From an uncultured Sutterella sp. (lineage in GTDB: Bacteria; Pseudomonadota; Gammaproteobacteria; Burkholderiales; Burkholderiaceae_F), in assembly GCA_900544255.1 (NCBI GenBank), contig UQUM01000014.1, forward strand, positions 1 to 51,682: a stretch of 51,682 nt of DNA. The letters are read 5' to 3'. Position numbers and translations under genes: made by a program. Under the pieces are notes generated by a model, which saw only the letters and a program-made list of their open reading frames with translations, made no database searches and was not told where the DNA came from. Position 1 is the stretch's first letter; each line of letters starts with the position of its first letter. This document shows, in pieces, positions 25,221 through 33,421 of this stretch.

Positions 25221-26678
25221 ATGACGGAGAGCGCGGTTTGGTGGGTACGTGTGGCCGCCGTTACCATCAATCAGTTCAAAAGCGTGGTACACGGAGAAAT
25301 TCGATTGGCCGATGCTGAGTCCGGTTATGACGCCAGCATTTTGGGACTCTACGGACAAAACGGTTCCGGAAAAACGGCGCTTATTCAGGCGCTTGGTGTC
25401 CTTCGGCAGGTTCTTATCGGGGAGCCGCTCCCGGAAAAACTTTGGGAGTGCATCAATGTCGGTGCAGAAACAGCGCACCTTACGTATGAGCTGCAGTTAA
25501 GCCGTGAAGGAGGCGATGGTCGCATACCGGTGGCTACCGTTTGGTACGAACTGCAGTTGGGGCGGCGAACCGTGCGATCGTCTGCCGTTGCTGTGGCGCT
25601 TAATGATGCCGTTAAAACACAAACGGTTATTCGATCGGAGCGGTTGAGTTTTTCAAAAGCCCCAGATGGAGCGGCGTCGGGCTTTCGGAAGGTAGTCGTG
25701 ATGATGACGTCCGAAGACAACGATTCGCTGCCTTTTCTGCCGAAGGCAAAGTATGAGCAATTGGTTGGTGACAATACGAAAATTTTGGTTCAACTGATGA
25801 CGGAAAGGAAATTGGCCGATCGAGAGGGACGATCCTATCTGTTTTCTGAAGTCCTGAGTCGTGTTTTATCGGAAACATTTGACAAGGAAAAACCGGACGG
25901 TGGGTTTAAGCGTTGGTTGAACTCTGTACTTCGACGTTTGCGGCGATATGGACAAGAGGAACTTTTTATTATCGAAGCTGCACAGACGGGATTTGTGAAT
26001 CTCAATGCACTTCCGCTCAGAATTAACGGCCCTGATGTTCGCGGCGTGGTGTTTCTGCCGCTGGATCAGGTAACGCAAATGAGGGAAGAGTTGGTGCAGC
26101 AGGTATCGGAAGTGATTGAATCTCTTAATATCGTGTTGCAGAAAATTGTTCCCGGACTTACCGTAAGGCTGAGGGTTTTGGGGAAGGACTTTGATGAGAT
26201 CGGTCGAAAAATCGTCCGGGTTCGTTTGATGTCAGAAAAAAATGCTCAACCGATTCCATTGCAGTATGAATCTGACGGCATTAAGAAGATTATTTCCATA
26301 TTGCATCTGTTGGTGAGCGTTTATAACCAACCTTCAGTAACTGTAGCAGTCGATGAATTGGATTCCGGAATTTTTGAATATCTTTTAGGTGAATTGTTGC
26401 GAATAATTTCCGAAAATGGACAGGGACAATTGATTTTTACTTCTCACAACCTTAGACCGTTGGAAACTATCAACAAAAACTTTATTGCGTTCACAACGGC
26501 AAATCCCTCTGATTGCTATACCCAAATGAAAAATGTAAGGGAAACAAATAATCTCCGGAGTATGTATTTCCGAAATCTGATGCTCAATGCAGACGAGCGG
26601 ACTTTACTTTATCGGCCGACAGATAATTTTGAAATTGCTCGGGCATTTCGGCAGGCAGGAAAGGAGCGCAGGATATGA
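25221..26678 (+). CDS. AAA/ABC-type ATPase (AAA15/AAA_21-like), first gene of a two-gene candidate defence module
   Basis: A 485-residue ATPase. Walker A is GQNGSGKT (residues 45-52), an SDGIKK signature-like motif lies around 350, Walker B VAVDE ends at Asp378-Glu379, and TSH (407-409) provides the H-switch. A long helical insertion lies between Walker A and signature. This is the ABC-like head layout of AAA15/OLD-type defence ATPases. The ATG at 25221 with GGAGGATTT upstream is preferred over 25182. Base composition becomes visibly AT-richer than the flanks. Its stop overlaps the next start (ATGA), so it is translationally coupled to a TOPRIM-like partner, as in AbiL, PARIS or RloAB-like systems. 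I cannot assign it to one of these. Confidence 0.85.
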   Translation: MTESAVWWVRVAAVTINQFKSVVHGEIRLADAESGYDASILGLYGQNGSGKTALIQALGVLRQVLIGEPLPEKLWECINVGAETAHLTYELQLSREGGDGRIPVATVWYELQLGRRTVRSSAVAVALNDAVKTQTVIRSERLSFSKAPDGAASGFRKVVVMMTSEDNDSLPFLPKAKYEQLVGDNTKILVQLMTERKLADREGRSYLFSEVLSRVLSETFDKEKPDGGFKRWLNSVLRRLRRYGQEELFIIEAAQTGFVNLNALPLRINGPDVRGVVFLPLDQVTQMREELVQQVSEVIESLNIVLQKIVPGLTVRLRVLGKDFDEIGRKIVRVRLMSEKNAQPIPLQYESDGIKKIISILHLLVSVYNQPSVTVAVDELDSGIFEYLLGELLRIISENGQGQLIFTSHNLRPLETINKNFIAFTTANPSDCYTQMKNVRETNNLRSMYFRNLMLNADERTLLYRPTDNFEIARAFRQAGKERRI

Positions 26679-27376
26679 GGGAACGAAAGATTGTTTTAGT
26701 TATTGTTGAAGGGCCATCGGATGCAACAGCATTAGGGGGGGCGCTCAGCAAAGTATTTGCTGCGAGTGATGTCCGTGTTGAAGTGATGCACTGTGACGTG
26801 ACGGTAAAGGACGGGAGTGCATCGAACACAATTTGTGCGGAAATCGGGGGGATTGTAACTGGGTACCTCCATAGAACCCCCGGTGTTCGAGCTGAGGATA
26901 TCCTGCAGATTATTCATCTGGTGGATACTGATGGTGCTTATGTGCCGAATGGAGTTATTGTACAAACGGAAGGTCTTGAGCGAACAATGTATTTCGACGA
27001 GCAGATTCAAACGGGGAATAAGCGAAGTCTGGAGGCTCGAAATGCTCAGAAAAGAAGTTGTCTTAAGACATTAATTCGCACTAATAAAATATTAAAAAAC
27101 ATTCCGTATCACGTGTATTTCATGTCGTGCAATTTGGAACATGCTTTGCATAATAAGAGAAATTGTACGAATAGGGAAAAAAGACAATTGGCGGAAGATT
27201 TTGATGATCGTTTTGGTGAAGATGCCGTAGCTTTCAAAAAATTTGTCGGAGAATCTGCTTTTTCTGTTCGAGGAGAGTACAGGCAAAGTTGGGAATTCAT
27301 TCAGCAGAATGTGAAATCGCTGCTTCGCCATACTAACTTGGGTCTGTGTTGGAATGGCGAAGCTGGAAAATCATAA
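26675..27376 (+). CDS. TOPRIM-like partner protein of the AAA ATPase
   Basis: A 233-residue soluble protein. The N terminus has a TOPRIM signature: hydrophobic strand then VEGPSD with Glu12 and Asp16, and a second acidic motif HLVDTDG with Asp84 and Asp86. Such acidic residues bind metal in OLD-family and AriB-like nucleases. The C-terminal half contains a conserved-looking SCNLEHAL segment and is helical. It shares an ATGA overlap with the ATPase gene and is clearly lower in GC than the chromosome around it. It is probably the effector nuclease of the pair, but no family is securely recognised and function is inferred from motifs and coupling. Confidence 0.75.
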   Translation: MRERKIVLVIVEGPSDATALGGALSKVFAASDVRVEVMHCDVTVKDGSASNTICAEIGGIVTGYLHRTPGVRAEDILQIIHLVDTDGAYVPNGVIVQTEGLERTMYFDEQIQTGNKRSLEARNAQKRSCLKTLIRTNKILKNIPYHVYFMSCNLEHALHNKRNCTNREKRQLAEDFDDRFGEDAVAFKKFVGESAFSVRGEYRQSWEFIQQNVKSLLRHTNLGLCWNGEAGKS

Positions 27377-27441
27377 TGTCAGGCTTTCAATCCGGCAATC
27401 ATGGTGATTGTTCTTATCGTTGTAGCTGATGCCGATGAGAA

Positions 27442-27600
27442 TTGACGTTCTCTCCGCCGTGAACGACGGAGATTCTCTACTGCGTCAGCAGCTTGCGCTG
27501 TTGATCACTTCGGTGGATTTCTGCTGCTGAATCGGCGCCGGCTTTTTAGACCGACCCGAATTCACTTGAGCCTGAGCATTCTTCTCAGACTCCCCACAGG
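27442..27600 (-). ncRNA. Predicted omega-RNA (reRNA) end of a TnpB element remnant
   Basis: After the tnpB stop, the minus strand carries a hairpin with 8-bp arms (one T-G pair) and a TTCA loop (about 27452-27471), then GTCAA (27446-27442), the typical right-end tip of IS200/IS605-type elements. The TnpB guide RNA scaffold spans the gene's 3' end to this tip; the guide would be the sequence below 27442. The same architecture recurs at the second element at the right of this window. The 5' boundary given is arbitrary. Confidence 0.5.
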
Positions 27601-27858
27601 CTAACGAGCTTCGTCCGCGCTCTTTGATGTTGATCGCAGCCACCACGTCCGCGTTCCCCTGATGTCCGCAGGAGACGCATTTGAACAATGCCTGCGTCTT
27701 GCGATTGTCTTTGGAAACACAGCCGCATATCGGGCAGGTGCGACTTGTATTCTGCGGCGGCACCGCATGAACGTGGCCGCCCAGTCTCAACGCCTTCCAA
27801 TCAAGTTTGGTGATTTTGAAAGACTGACATTTGCTGAAGCGATCATTCTGGGCAATGT
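27485..27858 (-). pseudogene. tnpB: tnpB, C-terminal fragment
   Basis: In-frame coding homologous to TnpB begins near 27858 and ends at the TAG/TGA region at 27485. The two CxxC pairs of the zinc ribbon and the DxxAAxNI RuvC-III motif are seen, with a C-terminal tail (NAQAQVNSGRSKKP) resembling that of the second tnpB in this window (NARAQVNSGRLFET). RuvC-I and RuvC-II are missing. The two copies are related but not identical, so they arrived separately or diverged long ago. Confidence 0.75.
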
Positions 27859-28083
27859 TTAACTTTTAAATGCCGCACGCCAATCAGCGCCTTTGGAGTA
27901 AAAAGCGGCCAGCATTTTTGCTGCGTACGACTTCCCAAAGCGCCGGGGACGGCTGAAACAGATTAATTTCAGATCGGTTTCCATCACGCTGTTGGTGTAG
28001 GCGATGAGTTCTGTTTTGTCGACATAGCGCGGGCCGATGATTTTGTGGAAATCACTGACTTCGGGATTCAGAATTGCGCCCAT
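27859..28083 (-). pseudogene. AAA-ATPase-like (DUF1703-type) gene, N-terminal fragment
   Basis: Seventy-four residues from an ATG at 28083. DFHKIIG..YVDKTELI is the family's N-terminal signature and SRPRRFGKS is its Walker A. The frame runs into the tnpB remnant and stops at 27859, so the rest of the ATPase core and the PD-(D/E)XK domain (normally another 400 or more residues) are lost. A second fragment of the same family lies at 10547-11067 and a third at 48931-49125. Confidence 0.75.
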
Positions 28084-28157
28084 AACGGTACCTGTGTGGG
28101 GAGTCCGGAGTCAAAAGGCGGACAGATACGGAGAAAATCCTCAGTCTACAGCATAAT

Positions 28158-28193
28158 AAAAAACGCACCGCGGAGCAATGCGGTGCGTTTTTT
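28158..28193 (-). terminator. Bidirectional Rho-independent terminator after rpsT
   Basis: Arms at 28158-28171 and 28180-28193 form a perfect 14-bp stem counting the A/T ends, with an 8-nt loop. A-run on one side and T-run on the other make it functional in both directions. It ends rpsT transcription on the minus strand, about 90 nt past the stop codon. Confidence 0.85.
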
Positions 28194-28281
28194 GTGGAAC
28201 TTAAATGACGCTGATTGCAGTCGTTCGGCTGAGGGACGGAACGTCTGCGGCGGCAACTAAGCTCGTGAGCTCAGCTCAGAA

Positions 28282-28545
28282 TTAAGCCATCGCCTTGATA
28301 GCGGCAGACAGACGGCTCTTGTGGCGAGCAGCAGCGTTGGCGTGCAGGACACCCTTGCCAGCCATCGCGTCGACCACGCACTGGGCAGCCTTGAAGGCTG
28401 CCTGAGCGGCGGCCTTGTCGCCGGCGAGGATCAACTTGCGCACCTTCTTGATGGCGGTGCGGTACTGGCTGCGCTGGGCAGAGAGGTGCTGGTTGCGGGC
28501 AACTGCCTGACGGGCACGCTTGCGAGCTTGTTTGGTATTGGCCAT
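28282..28545 (-). CDS. rpsT: 30S ribosomal protein S20
   Basis: An 87-residue, very basic, alanine-rich helical protein matching S20 from end to end (MANTKQARKRARQ start, KSRLSAAIKA near the C terminus). It binds 16S rRNA early in 30S assembly. It is divergent from murJ, as in many Burkholderiales, and is monocistronic with its own terminator. Confidence 0.97.
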   Translation of the reverse strand: MANTKQARKRARQAVARNQHLSAQRSQYRTAIKKVRKLILAGDKAAAQAAFKAAQCVVDAMAGKGVLHANAAARHKSRLSAAIKAMA

Positions 28546-28809
28546 TTATGCTTCCTGAAAACAATGAATTGCCTGATGTTTTTACCAGGCACACACAAAT
28601 TAAAAACCGGTGTGCGCCACGAAAACATCATTTGGCCGTGGGCTCGGCCGGTTGGTTAAAATCACACTTCTTTTCTGAGCCGGAACTTTCTGCCCTCAGG
28701 GCCGAAATGAAAGCACCGTCTCCGAAAAGCCCAACATTATATATAAAAAACTTTGTTTTGCGAAAGAGCTCAACGTGTTGTTTTCACGGCTCTTTGAAAG
28801 TTAGTCCTT

Positions 28810-30372
28810 ATGTCTTTACTGCGTTCGGCCGCCGTAGTGTCGGCTATGACCTTGTTGTCCCGTGTGACGGGGCTTGTGCGCGACATGCTGATCGCCCGTT
28901 ATTTCGGCGTGACGGGCGCCACCGACGCCTTTTATGTGGCGTTTCGGATTCCGAATCTTTTGCGGCGCCTTTTTGCCGAAGGGGCGTTTTCGCAGGCCTT
29001 TCTGCCGATGCTGTCCGAAGTGAAGGAAAAAGAAAGCCCTGAACGAACAAAGGACTTTATTTCGCATGTGTTTTCGCTATTGGCCATCTCGGTCTTTTTG
29101 ACGAGCATTGCGGGGGTGATTTTTGCGCCGGCCGTCATTTGGCTCATTGCGACGGGCTTTGCCGAGCATCCGGAAACGTTTGATCTGGCGGTGGCGCTGA
29201 CGCGCTTCATGTTCCCGTACATTATCTTCATGAGCCTCGTGGCGTTTGCGGCGGCCGTTTTAAACACGTGGAAGCATTTTGCGATACCGGCCTTTACGCC
29301 GGTACTTTTGAACGTGAGTTTCATCGTCTGCATCTTGGCACTCACTCCCTTTATGACGGAGCCCGTCTGGGCGCTGGCGGTTGCGGTGATTGGGGGCGGG
29401 GTGTTGCAGTTGGGAACCCAGTTGTCGGCCCTAAAACGCCTCGGGGTCTTCCCGAAGATGACGAGTCCCGCTGCGGCCCTGCGCGACTCTAAGGTGCGGC
29501 AGACCTTGAAACTCATGCTCCCCGCGGTGGTCGGGGTGTCGGTGGCGCCCCTGTCGATTCTCATCAACACCAACATTGCCTCTCGGTTGTCCGACGGTGC
29601 GGTGACGTGGTTAAGTTACGCCGACCGCTTGATGGAATTCCCGACGGCGATGCTGGGAGTGGCTTTGGGGACGGTGTTGCTTCCGAGTCTTGCGTCTGCC
29701 TTTAACCGCGGGGAATTGGAGCGCTATAACGGACTCCTTGATCGGGGGCTGCGGCTGGTGGTGCTTTTGGCGGTGCCTGCGGCGGTGGGCTTGTGGTTCT
29801 GCGCCGAACTTTTGGCTGCAGTGCTCTTTCAGGGGAAAAACTTTACGGCGACGGATGTTCTGCAGACGTCGGTCGCGATCGAAGGGTATGCCGCAGGGTT
29901 GTTGGGGCTTATCGGCATCAAGATTATTGCCCCCGCGTTTTACGCGCGAAAAGACATCAAGACGCCGGTGAAGGCGGCCTTGGCGTCCGTCGTTTTCGTT
30001 CAGACGTGCAATCTTGTGACGGTACCGCAGTTTGCGCACGCGGGGTTGGCGCTTTCGGTTGCACTCGGAGCGTGTTTCAACGCGTTGGTGCTTCTTTCCG
30101 TTCTTTTAAAGCGCGGGTGGTTTAAACCTTTATCGGGGTGGGGACTTTATTTCGGACGGACGGCGCTTGCCGCAGCGGCGATGGGGGCGGTGCTTTGGTG
30201 GATCGGGCTGCAGTTTGACTGGGCCGCCATGCAGGCCGTTTGGGGGAGGCGTTTACTTCTTGCGGCTCTCGTCATCGGGGCGGCGGCTGTGACATACTTC
30301 GCAGTGATGGCGGTTTTCGGTTGGCGGGCGCAAGAGTTGCGCTCTGCGGTAGCCGAACGCCACAAAAAATAG
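28810..30372 (+). CDS. murJ: Lipid II flippase MurJ (MviN)
   Basis: A 520-residue inner-membrane protein with 14 predicted helices that flips the peptidoglycan precursor lipid II to the periplasmic face. The N terminus (SLLRSAAVVSAMTLLSRVTG) and the RDMLIARYFG...DAFYVAFRIPNLLRRLFAEGAF region carry the conserved, essential Arg residues of the family; several segments such as LGVALGTVLLPSLA are also typical. Divergent from rpsT. The 264-nt gap between them holds AT-rich sequence (about 28736-28760) that probably includes the promoters, but I cannot define boxes. Confidence 0.96.
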   Translation: MSLLRSAAVVSAMTLLSRVTGLVRDMLIARYFGVTGATDAFYVAFRIPNLLRRLFAEGAFSQAFLPMLSEVKEKESPERTKDFISHVFSLLAISVFLTSIAGVIFAPAVIWLIATGFAEHPETFDLAVALTRFMFPYIIFMSLVAFAAAVLNTWKHFAIPAFTPVLLNVSFIVCILALTPFMTEPVWALAVAVIGGGVLQLGTQLSALKRLGVFPKMTSPAAALRDSKVRQTLKLMLPAVVGVSVAPLSILINTNIASRLSDGAVTWLSYADRLMEFPTAMLGVALGTVLLPSLASAFNRGELERYNGLLDRGLRLVVLLAVPAAVGLWFCAELLAAVLFQGKNFTATDVLQTSVAIEGYAAGLLGLIGIKIIAPAFYARKDIKTPVKAALASVVFVQTCNLVTVPQFAHAGLALSVALGACFNALVLLSVLLKRGWFKPLSGWGLYFGRTALAAAAMGAVLWWIGLQFDWAAMQAVWGRRLLLAALVIGAAAVTYFAVMAVFGWRAQELRSAVAERHKK

Positions 30373-30388
30373 CAACGCGGAGCCCCTT

Positions 30389-30961
30389 ATGGCGCTTAAC
30401 CTTACCGAAGAACAACGAAGCCGTCTGCACATCGTGCGCGCAGACATCAGCCGACTCAAGACGGACGCGGTGGTAAACGCGGCCAACGCTGATTTTTCCC
30501 CGGCGGGGAGTGTGGACAAAATCATCCACGAACGCGCGGGAACGGCCTTAAGAACGGCCGGGCGGCAGTTTGTGGCGGAGTACGGACGCTGCTTCGCGGG
30601 CGGTGCCGAAATTATGCCGGGGTTCAACCTTCCGGCGCGCTACGTGATTCAGGCGGTGGGTCCCGTGTGGTGCGGGGGAAGCGACGGCGAGTCGGCGCTT
30701 TTAGCCCGAGCCTATGCCCGCTGCATGGAAACGGCCCGCATCCGCGATCTGCGTTCGATCGCTTTTCCCTGCATTGCCACGGGACTTTACGGGTACCCCA
30801 AGGAAGAGGCGGCGACGGTGGCGTTGGTCGTCGTGACGGAATGCCTCTCGGGCGGTACGACCGTGAAGGATGTCGTCTTCTGCGTGTATGACGACGAAAA
30901 CCAAAAGGTCTATGAGACGCTTTTAGGAAAGAAAGCCGAAGCCGCTGACGCGTGGCTCTGA
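30389..30961 (+). CDS. Macro-domain protein (ADP-ribose/O-acetyl-ADP-ribose deacylase type)
   Basis: A 190-residue single macro domain of the YmdB/MacroD class. Diagnostic residues are present: ADISRLKTDAVVNAANADF with the ADP-ribose-binding Asp and Asn, GSVDKIIHERAG (usually GGVDgaIH), and CIATGLYGYPKEEAA with the phosphate-binding loop. It probably removes ADP-ribose from proteins or nucleic acids or hydrolyses O-acetyl-ADP-ribose. It follows murJ by 16 nt with a GGAG ribosome site, so it may be co-transcribed with it. Enzymatic activity is inferred from the family. Confidence 0.9.
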   Translation: MALNLTEEQRSRLHIVRADISRLKTDAVVNAANADFSPAGSVDKIIHERAGTALRTAGRQFVAEYGRCFAGGAEIMPGFNLPARYVIQAVGPVWCGGSDGESALLARAYARCMETARIRDLRSIAFPCIATGLYGYPKEEAATVALVVVTECLSGGTTVKDVVFCVYDDENQKVYETLLGKKAEAADAWL

Positions 30962-30979
30962 GAGAACGCGAAATGCTTT

Positions 30980-31024
30980 TTTTCGGCCGACCGTTTTTGT
31001 CGAACGGATCGGCCGAAATTGTTT
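30980..31024 (+). terminator. Terminator between macro-domain gene and hypE
   Basis: A long stem (TTTCGGCCGACCGTT-type arm 30981-30995 paired with 31003-31018, one bulged A) with an internal 7-nt loop, followed on the plus strand by a T-rich tail. On the minus strand the tail is A-rich, so it mainly serves the macro-domain gene. Confidence 0.6.
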
Positions 31025-32074
31025 TCAGCAGATGCGGGGAAGCGGATCCGCGTTTAGCCAATCAACGAGCCGGTGTCCTCCTAAGGTTGTTTCCATTCGC
31101 ACGACGCCCTCGGGATCTTCTGTCACTTCACCGATGAGGGCGGCGTTTTTGCCGTAGGGACTCGTTTTGAGAATTCGCAGCGCCTCGTCCTTTACGCCGC
31201 CGTCCGTGATGACGATGAGTTTGCCTTCGTTAGCGACGTAAAGAGGATCAAGCCCCAGGAAGTCGCACCCCGACTGAACCGTGTCCGTCACCGGAATCGC
31301 GGCTTCCTGAATTTCAATGCCGACCGCGGATTGTGCAGCGATTTCGTTTAACGTGGTGGCAAGGCCCCCGCGCGTGGGATCGCGCAGGACATGAATTCGG
31401 TTGCCGAGCTGTTCCACAAGCGGCGAGATGAGGCCTGCGAGCGGCGCGCAGTCGCTTTTTAGGTCGGCACCGAACGAGAGGCCTTCCCGGTGCGAGAGAA
31501 TCGTAAGACCGTGATCCCCCAGGGTGCCCGTGATGAAAACGGCGTCTCCCGGGCGGGCATTGCGACCGCTGATCGAGACGCCATTAAACGCTTCGCCGAT
31601 GCCGGTCGTCGCAATGTATACCCCGTCCCCTTTGCCGCGCTCGACGACTTTGGTGTCGCCCGTGACGACGAGAACGCCGGCTTCTTGTGCCGTCGCCGCC
31701 ATGGAGTCGACGATTGTTTTGAGATGGATGAGCGGCAGCCCTTCTTCCAAAATAAAGGACGCTGTGAGGTAAAGCGGCCTGGCGCCGCAGACCGCCACGT
31801 CGTTTACGGTTCCCGCAACGGCAAGTCGCCCGATGTCGCCCCCGGGAAAAAAGAGGGGGTTCACGACATGCGCGTCACAGGCCGTAACGAGCCGTCCTGT
31901 AAGGGGCGGCATCACGGCGCCGTCGTGCCCCTCCTCAAGGTACGGGTTTTTAAACGCCGCGGCAAAGAGTTCCTCAATCAATTGGGCGGTGGCGCGGCCT
32001 CCGGCCCCCATCGGCATATCGACGAGACCGTGCCGGACATTAAGCGGTCGGATGTAGTCGGGTTTTACGCGCAT
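31025..32074 (-). CDS. hypE: Hydrogenase maturation factor HypE (thiocarboxamide dehydratase)
   Basis: A 349-residue protein of the PurM/AIR-synthase fold. HypE receives a carbamoyl group from HypF on its C-terminal Cys and dehydrates it to a thiocyanate, the source of the cyanide ligands of the NiFe site. The essential C-terminal PRIC motif is present, along with the MPMGAGGRATAQLIEE start and GDTKVVERGKGDG nucleotide-binding segment. The start is the ATG at 32074 with an AAAGGAA ribosome site; the longer open frame to 32365 is antisense-free run-through only. Last gene of the hup/hyp operon. Confidence 0.95.
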   Translation of the reverse strand: MRVKPDYIRPLNVRHGLVDMPMGAGGRATAQLIEELFAAAFKNPYLEEGHDGAVMPPLTGRLVTACDAHVVNPLFFPGGDIGRLAVAGTVNDVAVCGARPLYLTASFILEEGLPLIHLKTIVDSMAATAQEAGVLVVTGDTKVVERGKGDGVYIATTGIGEAFNGVSISGRNARPGDAVFITGTLGDHGLTILSHREGLSFGADLKSDCAPLAGLISPLVEQLGNRIHVLRDPTRGGLATTLNEIAAQSAVGIEIQEAAIPVTDTVQSGCDFLGLDPLYVANEGKLIVITDGGVKDEALRILKTSPYGKNAALIGEVTEDPEGVVRMETTLGGHRLVDWLNADPLPRIC

Positions 32075-32084
32075 GGCGGTTCCT

Positions 32085-33194
32085 TTATGAGAGACGGCGT
32101 TGTTCGTAGGCGTAGAAGGCGGCACAGGCGCCTTCGGACGAGACCATGCAGGCGCCGATGGGATGGATAGGCGTGCAGACGGTGCCGAAGACGCGGCAGT
32201 CTTTAGGTTCCTTTTCACCTCGGAGAATCGCTCCGCATTCGCAGGCTTTGTTTTCAACGACGGCATGTTCCGTGAGATGAAATTTCTTTTCGGCGTCAAA
32301 ACGCGCGTAGGTCGGAGCCAGAGCGAGTGCACTCTCGGGAATGATGCCGAGTCCCCGCCAGGCAAACGCCGGACGCCTCACGAAGACGTCCTTCATCAGT
32401 CGTAGGGCAACGGGGTTTCCGTCGGGCGACACGCCGCGGGTAAATTCGTTTTCGACCTCTGCGCGCCCGTCGTTCACCTGCCGCACCAACATCAGAATCG
32501 ACAGCAGCATGTCAAGCGGCTCAAACCCGCAGATGACGATGGGAATCCGGTGCTTTTGTGCGAATCTTCGGTAGGGCGCTTCGCCGATCACGGTGGAAAC
32601 GTGCGCGGGCCCCACGATGCCGTCCAGAGGTACGTTTCCTAAAAGGATGTGTTCCATGGCGGCAGGCGTCAGCACGTGAGAGCACACCACGGAAAAGTTG
32701 GTGAGGTTTTCCTTTGCGGCGATTTTCACTGCCGCGGCCGTCGGGGGCGTCGTCGTTTCAAAGCCGATCGCGAAAAAGACGACGTCGCGATCGGGATTGG
32801 CGCGGGCGATCGTGAGGGCATCCGTCGGGGAATAAACCATCCGCACGTCGGCTCCGGCGGCTTTGACTTTAAAGAGCGTCCGGCCGCCCGTGGCCGGTAC
32901 CCGCATGAGGTCTGCGTAGGTGCAGAGCGTGACGTTGCGGTATTCGAGAAGGTCAAAGGCGAGGTCGAGTCGCCCTACGGGGAGAACGCAGACGGGGCAG
33001 CCAGGGCCGTGGATCATTCTGAGGTTGGGGGGCAACAGTTCCGTCAGACCCCAACGGGCGAGAATGTGCGTGTGACCGCCGCAGAATTCCATGAAGCGGT
33101 AATTTCGAGCGGGATCGGCTTCGGCGGCAATTGTCCGGGCGATGGCTCGGGCTTTCTCGGGATTGCGGTATTCGGTGACGTATTTCAGGGTCAT
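32085..33194 (-). CDS. hypD: Hydrogenase maturation factor HypD
   Basis: A 369-residue [4Fe-4S] scaffold protein. With HypC it assembles the Fe(CN)2CO unit. Conserved CGGHTH, GPGCPVC and GFETTTPPTA motifs are present, and the C-terminal Cys cluster (CECG..., CRVFG..CTPIHPIGACMVSSEG) holds the iron-sulphur cluster. Start overlaps the hypC stop by ATGA, implying translational coupling of the two partners. Confidence 0.96.
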   Translation of the reverse strand: MTLKYVTEYRNPEKARAIARTIAAEADPARNYRFMEFCGGHTHILARWGLTELLPPNLRMIHGPGCPVCVLPVGRLDLAFDLLEYRNVTLCTYADLMRVPATGGRTLFKVKAAGADVRMVYSPTDALTIARANPDRDVVFFAIGFETTTPPTAAAVKIAAKENLTNFSVVCSHVLTPAAMEHILLGNVPLDGIVGPAHVSTVIGEAPYRRFAQKHRIPIVICGFEPLDMLLSILMLVRQVNDGRAEVENEFTRGVSPDGNPVALRLMKDVFVRRPAFAWRGLGIIPESALALAPTYARFDAEKKFHLTEHAVVENKACECGAILRGEKEPKDCRVFGTVCTPIHPIGACMVSSEGACAAFYAYEQRRLS

Positions 33195-33421
33195 GGCGCC
33201 TCCTTCGTTTCTTTCGCGACGGCCGCCATGGCTGCGAGCGTTTCCTGTGCTTTGGCGTCGTCGATGATCTGGAGCGCAAACCCGACGTGCACGATGACCC
33301 AGTCACCGGGCTTGGCCGTCGGGGTAAGCGATACGTCGATCGTTTTGGTGATGCCGGTTGTTTCAACGACGGCTTCGTGACCGATGACGGATTGAATGCG
33401 GGCAGGGACGGCTAAACACAT
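33191..33421 (-). CDS. hypC: Hydrogenase maturation chaperone HypC
   Basis: A 76-residue HypC/HybG/HupF-family protein. The N-terminal MCLAVPARI carries the essential Cys2 that binds the iron unit and the large-subunit precursor. GDWVIVHVGFALQIID is the family's conserved core. Overlaps hypF by 10 nt and hypD by 4 nt. A longer paralogue (hupF) is encoded at 41953-42261, so the cell has two such chaperones. Confidence 0.94.
   Translation of the reverse strand: MCLAVPARIQSVIGHEAVVETTGITKTIDVSLTPTAKPGDWVIVHVGFALQIIDDAKAQETLAAMAAVAKETKEAP

Larger units (their letters stand above)
27442..27862 (-). mobile_element. 5'-truncated TnpB (IS200/IS605-type) element
   Basis: Only the C-terminal quarter of TnpB remains (open to about 27858, annotated protein from 27790 to 27485). 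It includes KLDWKAL, the zinc ribbon CPICG...CVSCG and the last RuvC acidic residue in NADVVAAINI. The right-end hairpin and GTCAA tip are intact, but the left part of the gene and the left end are gone, and the fragment abuts a truncated ATPase gene. It is immobile and the protein is inactive; the guide RNA region may still be transcribed. Confidence 0.8.

Noticed and set aside
27442..27480. Short palindromes near 27450 considered as a CRISPR repeat
   Set aside because: There is only one copy and no spacers; it is the right-end hairpin of a TnpB element. No CRISPR array is seen anywhere in the window.
31025..32365. Longer start for hypE at 32365
   Set aside because: The upstream 97 codons lie within hypD in another frame; the ATG at 32074 has a ribosome site and matches the HypE start.
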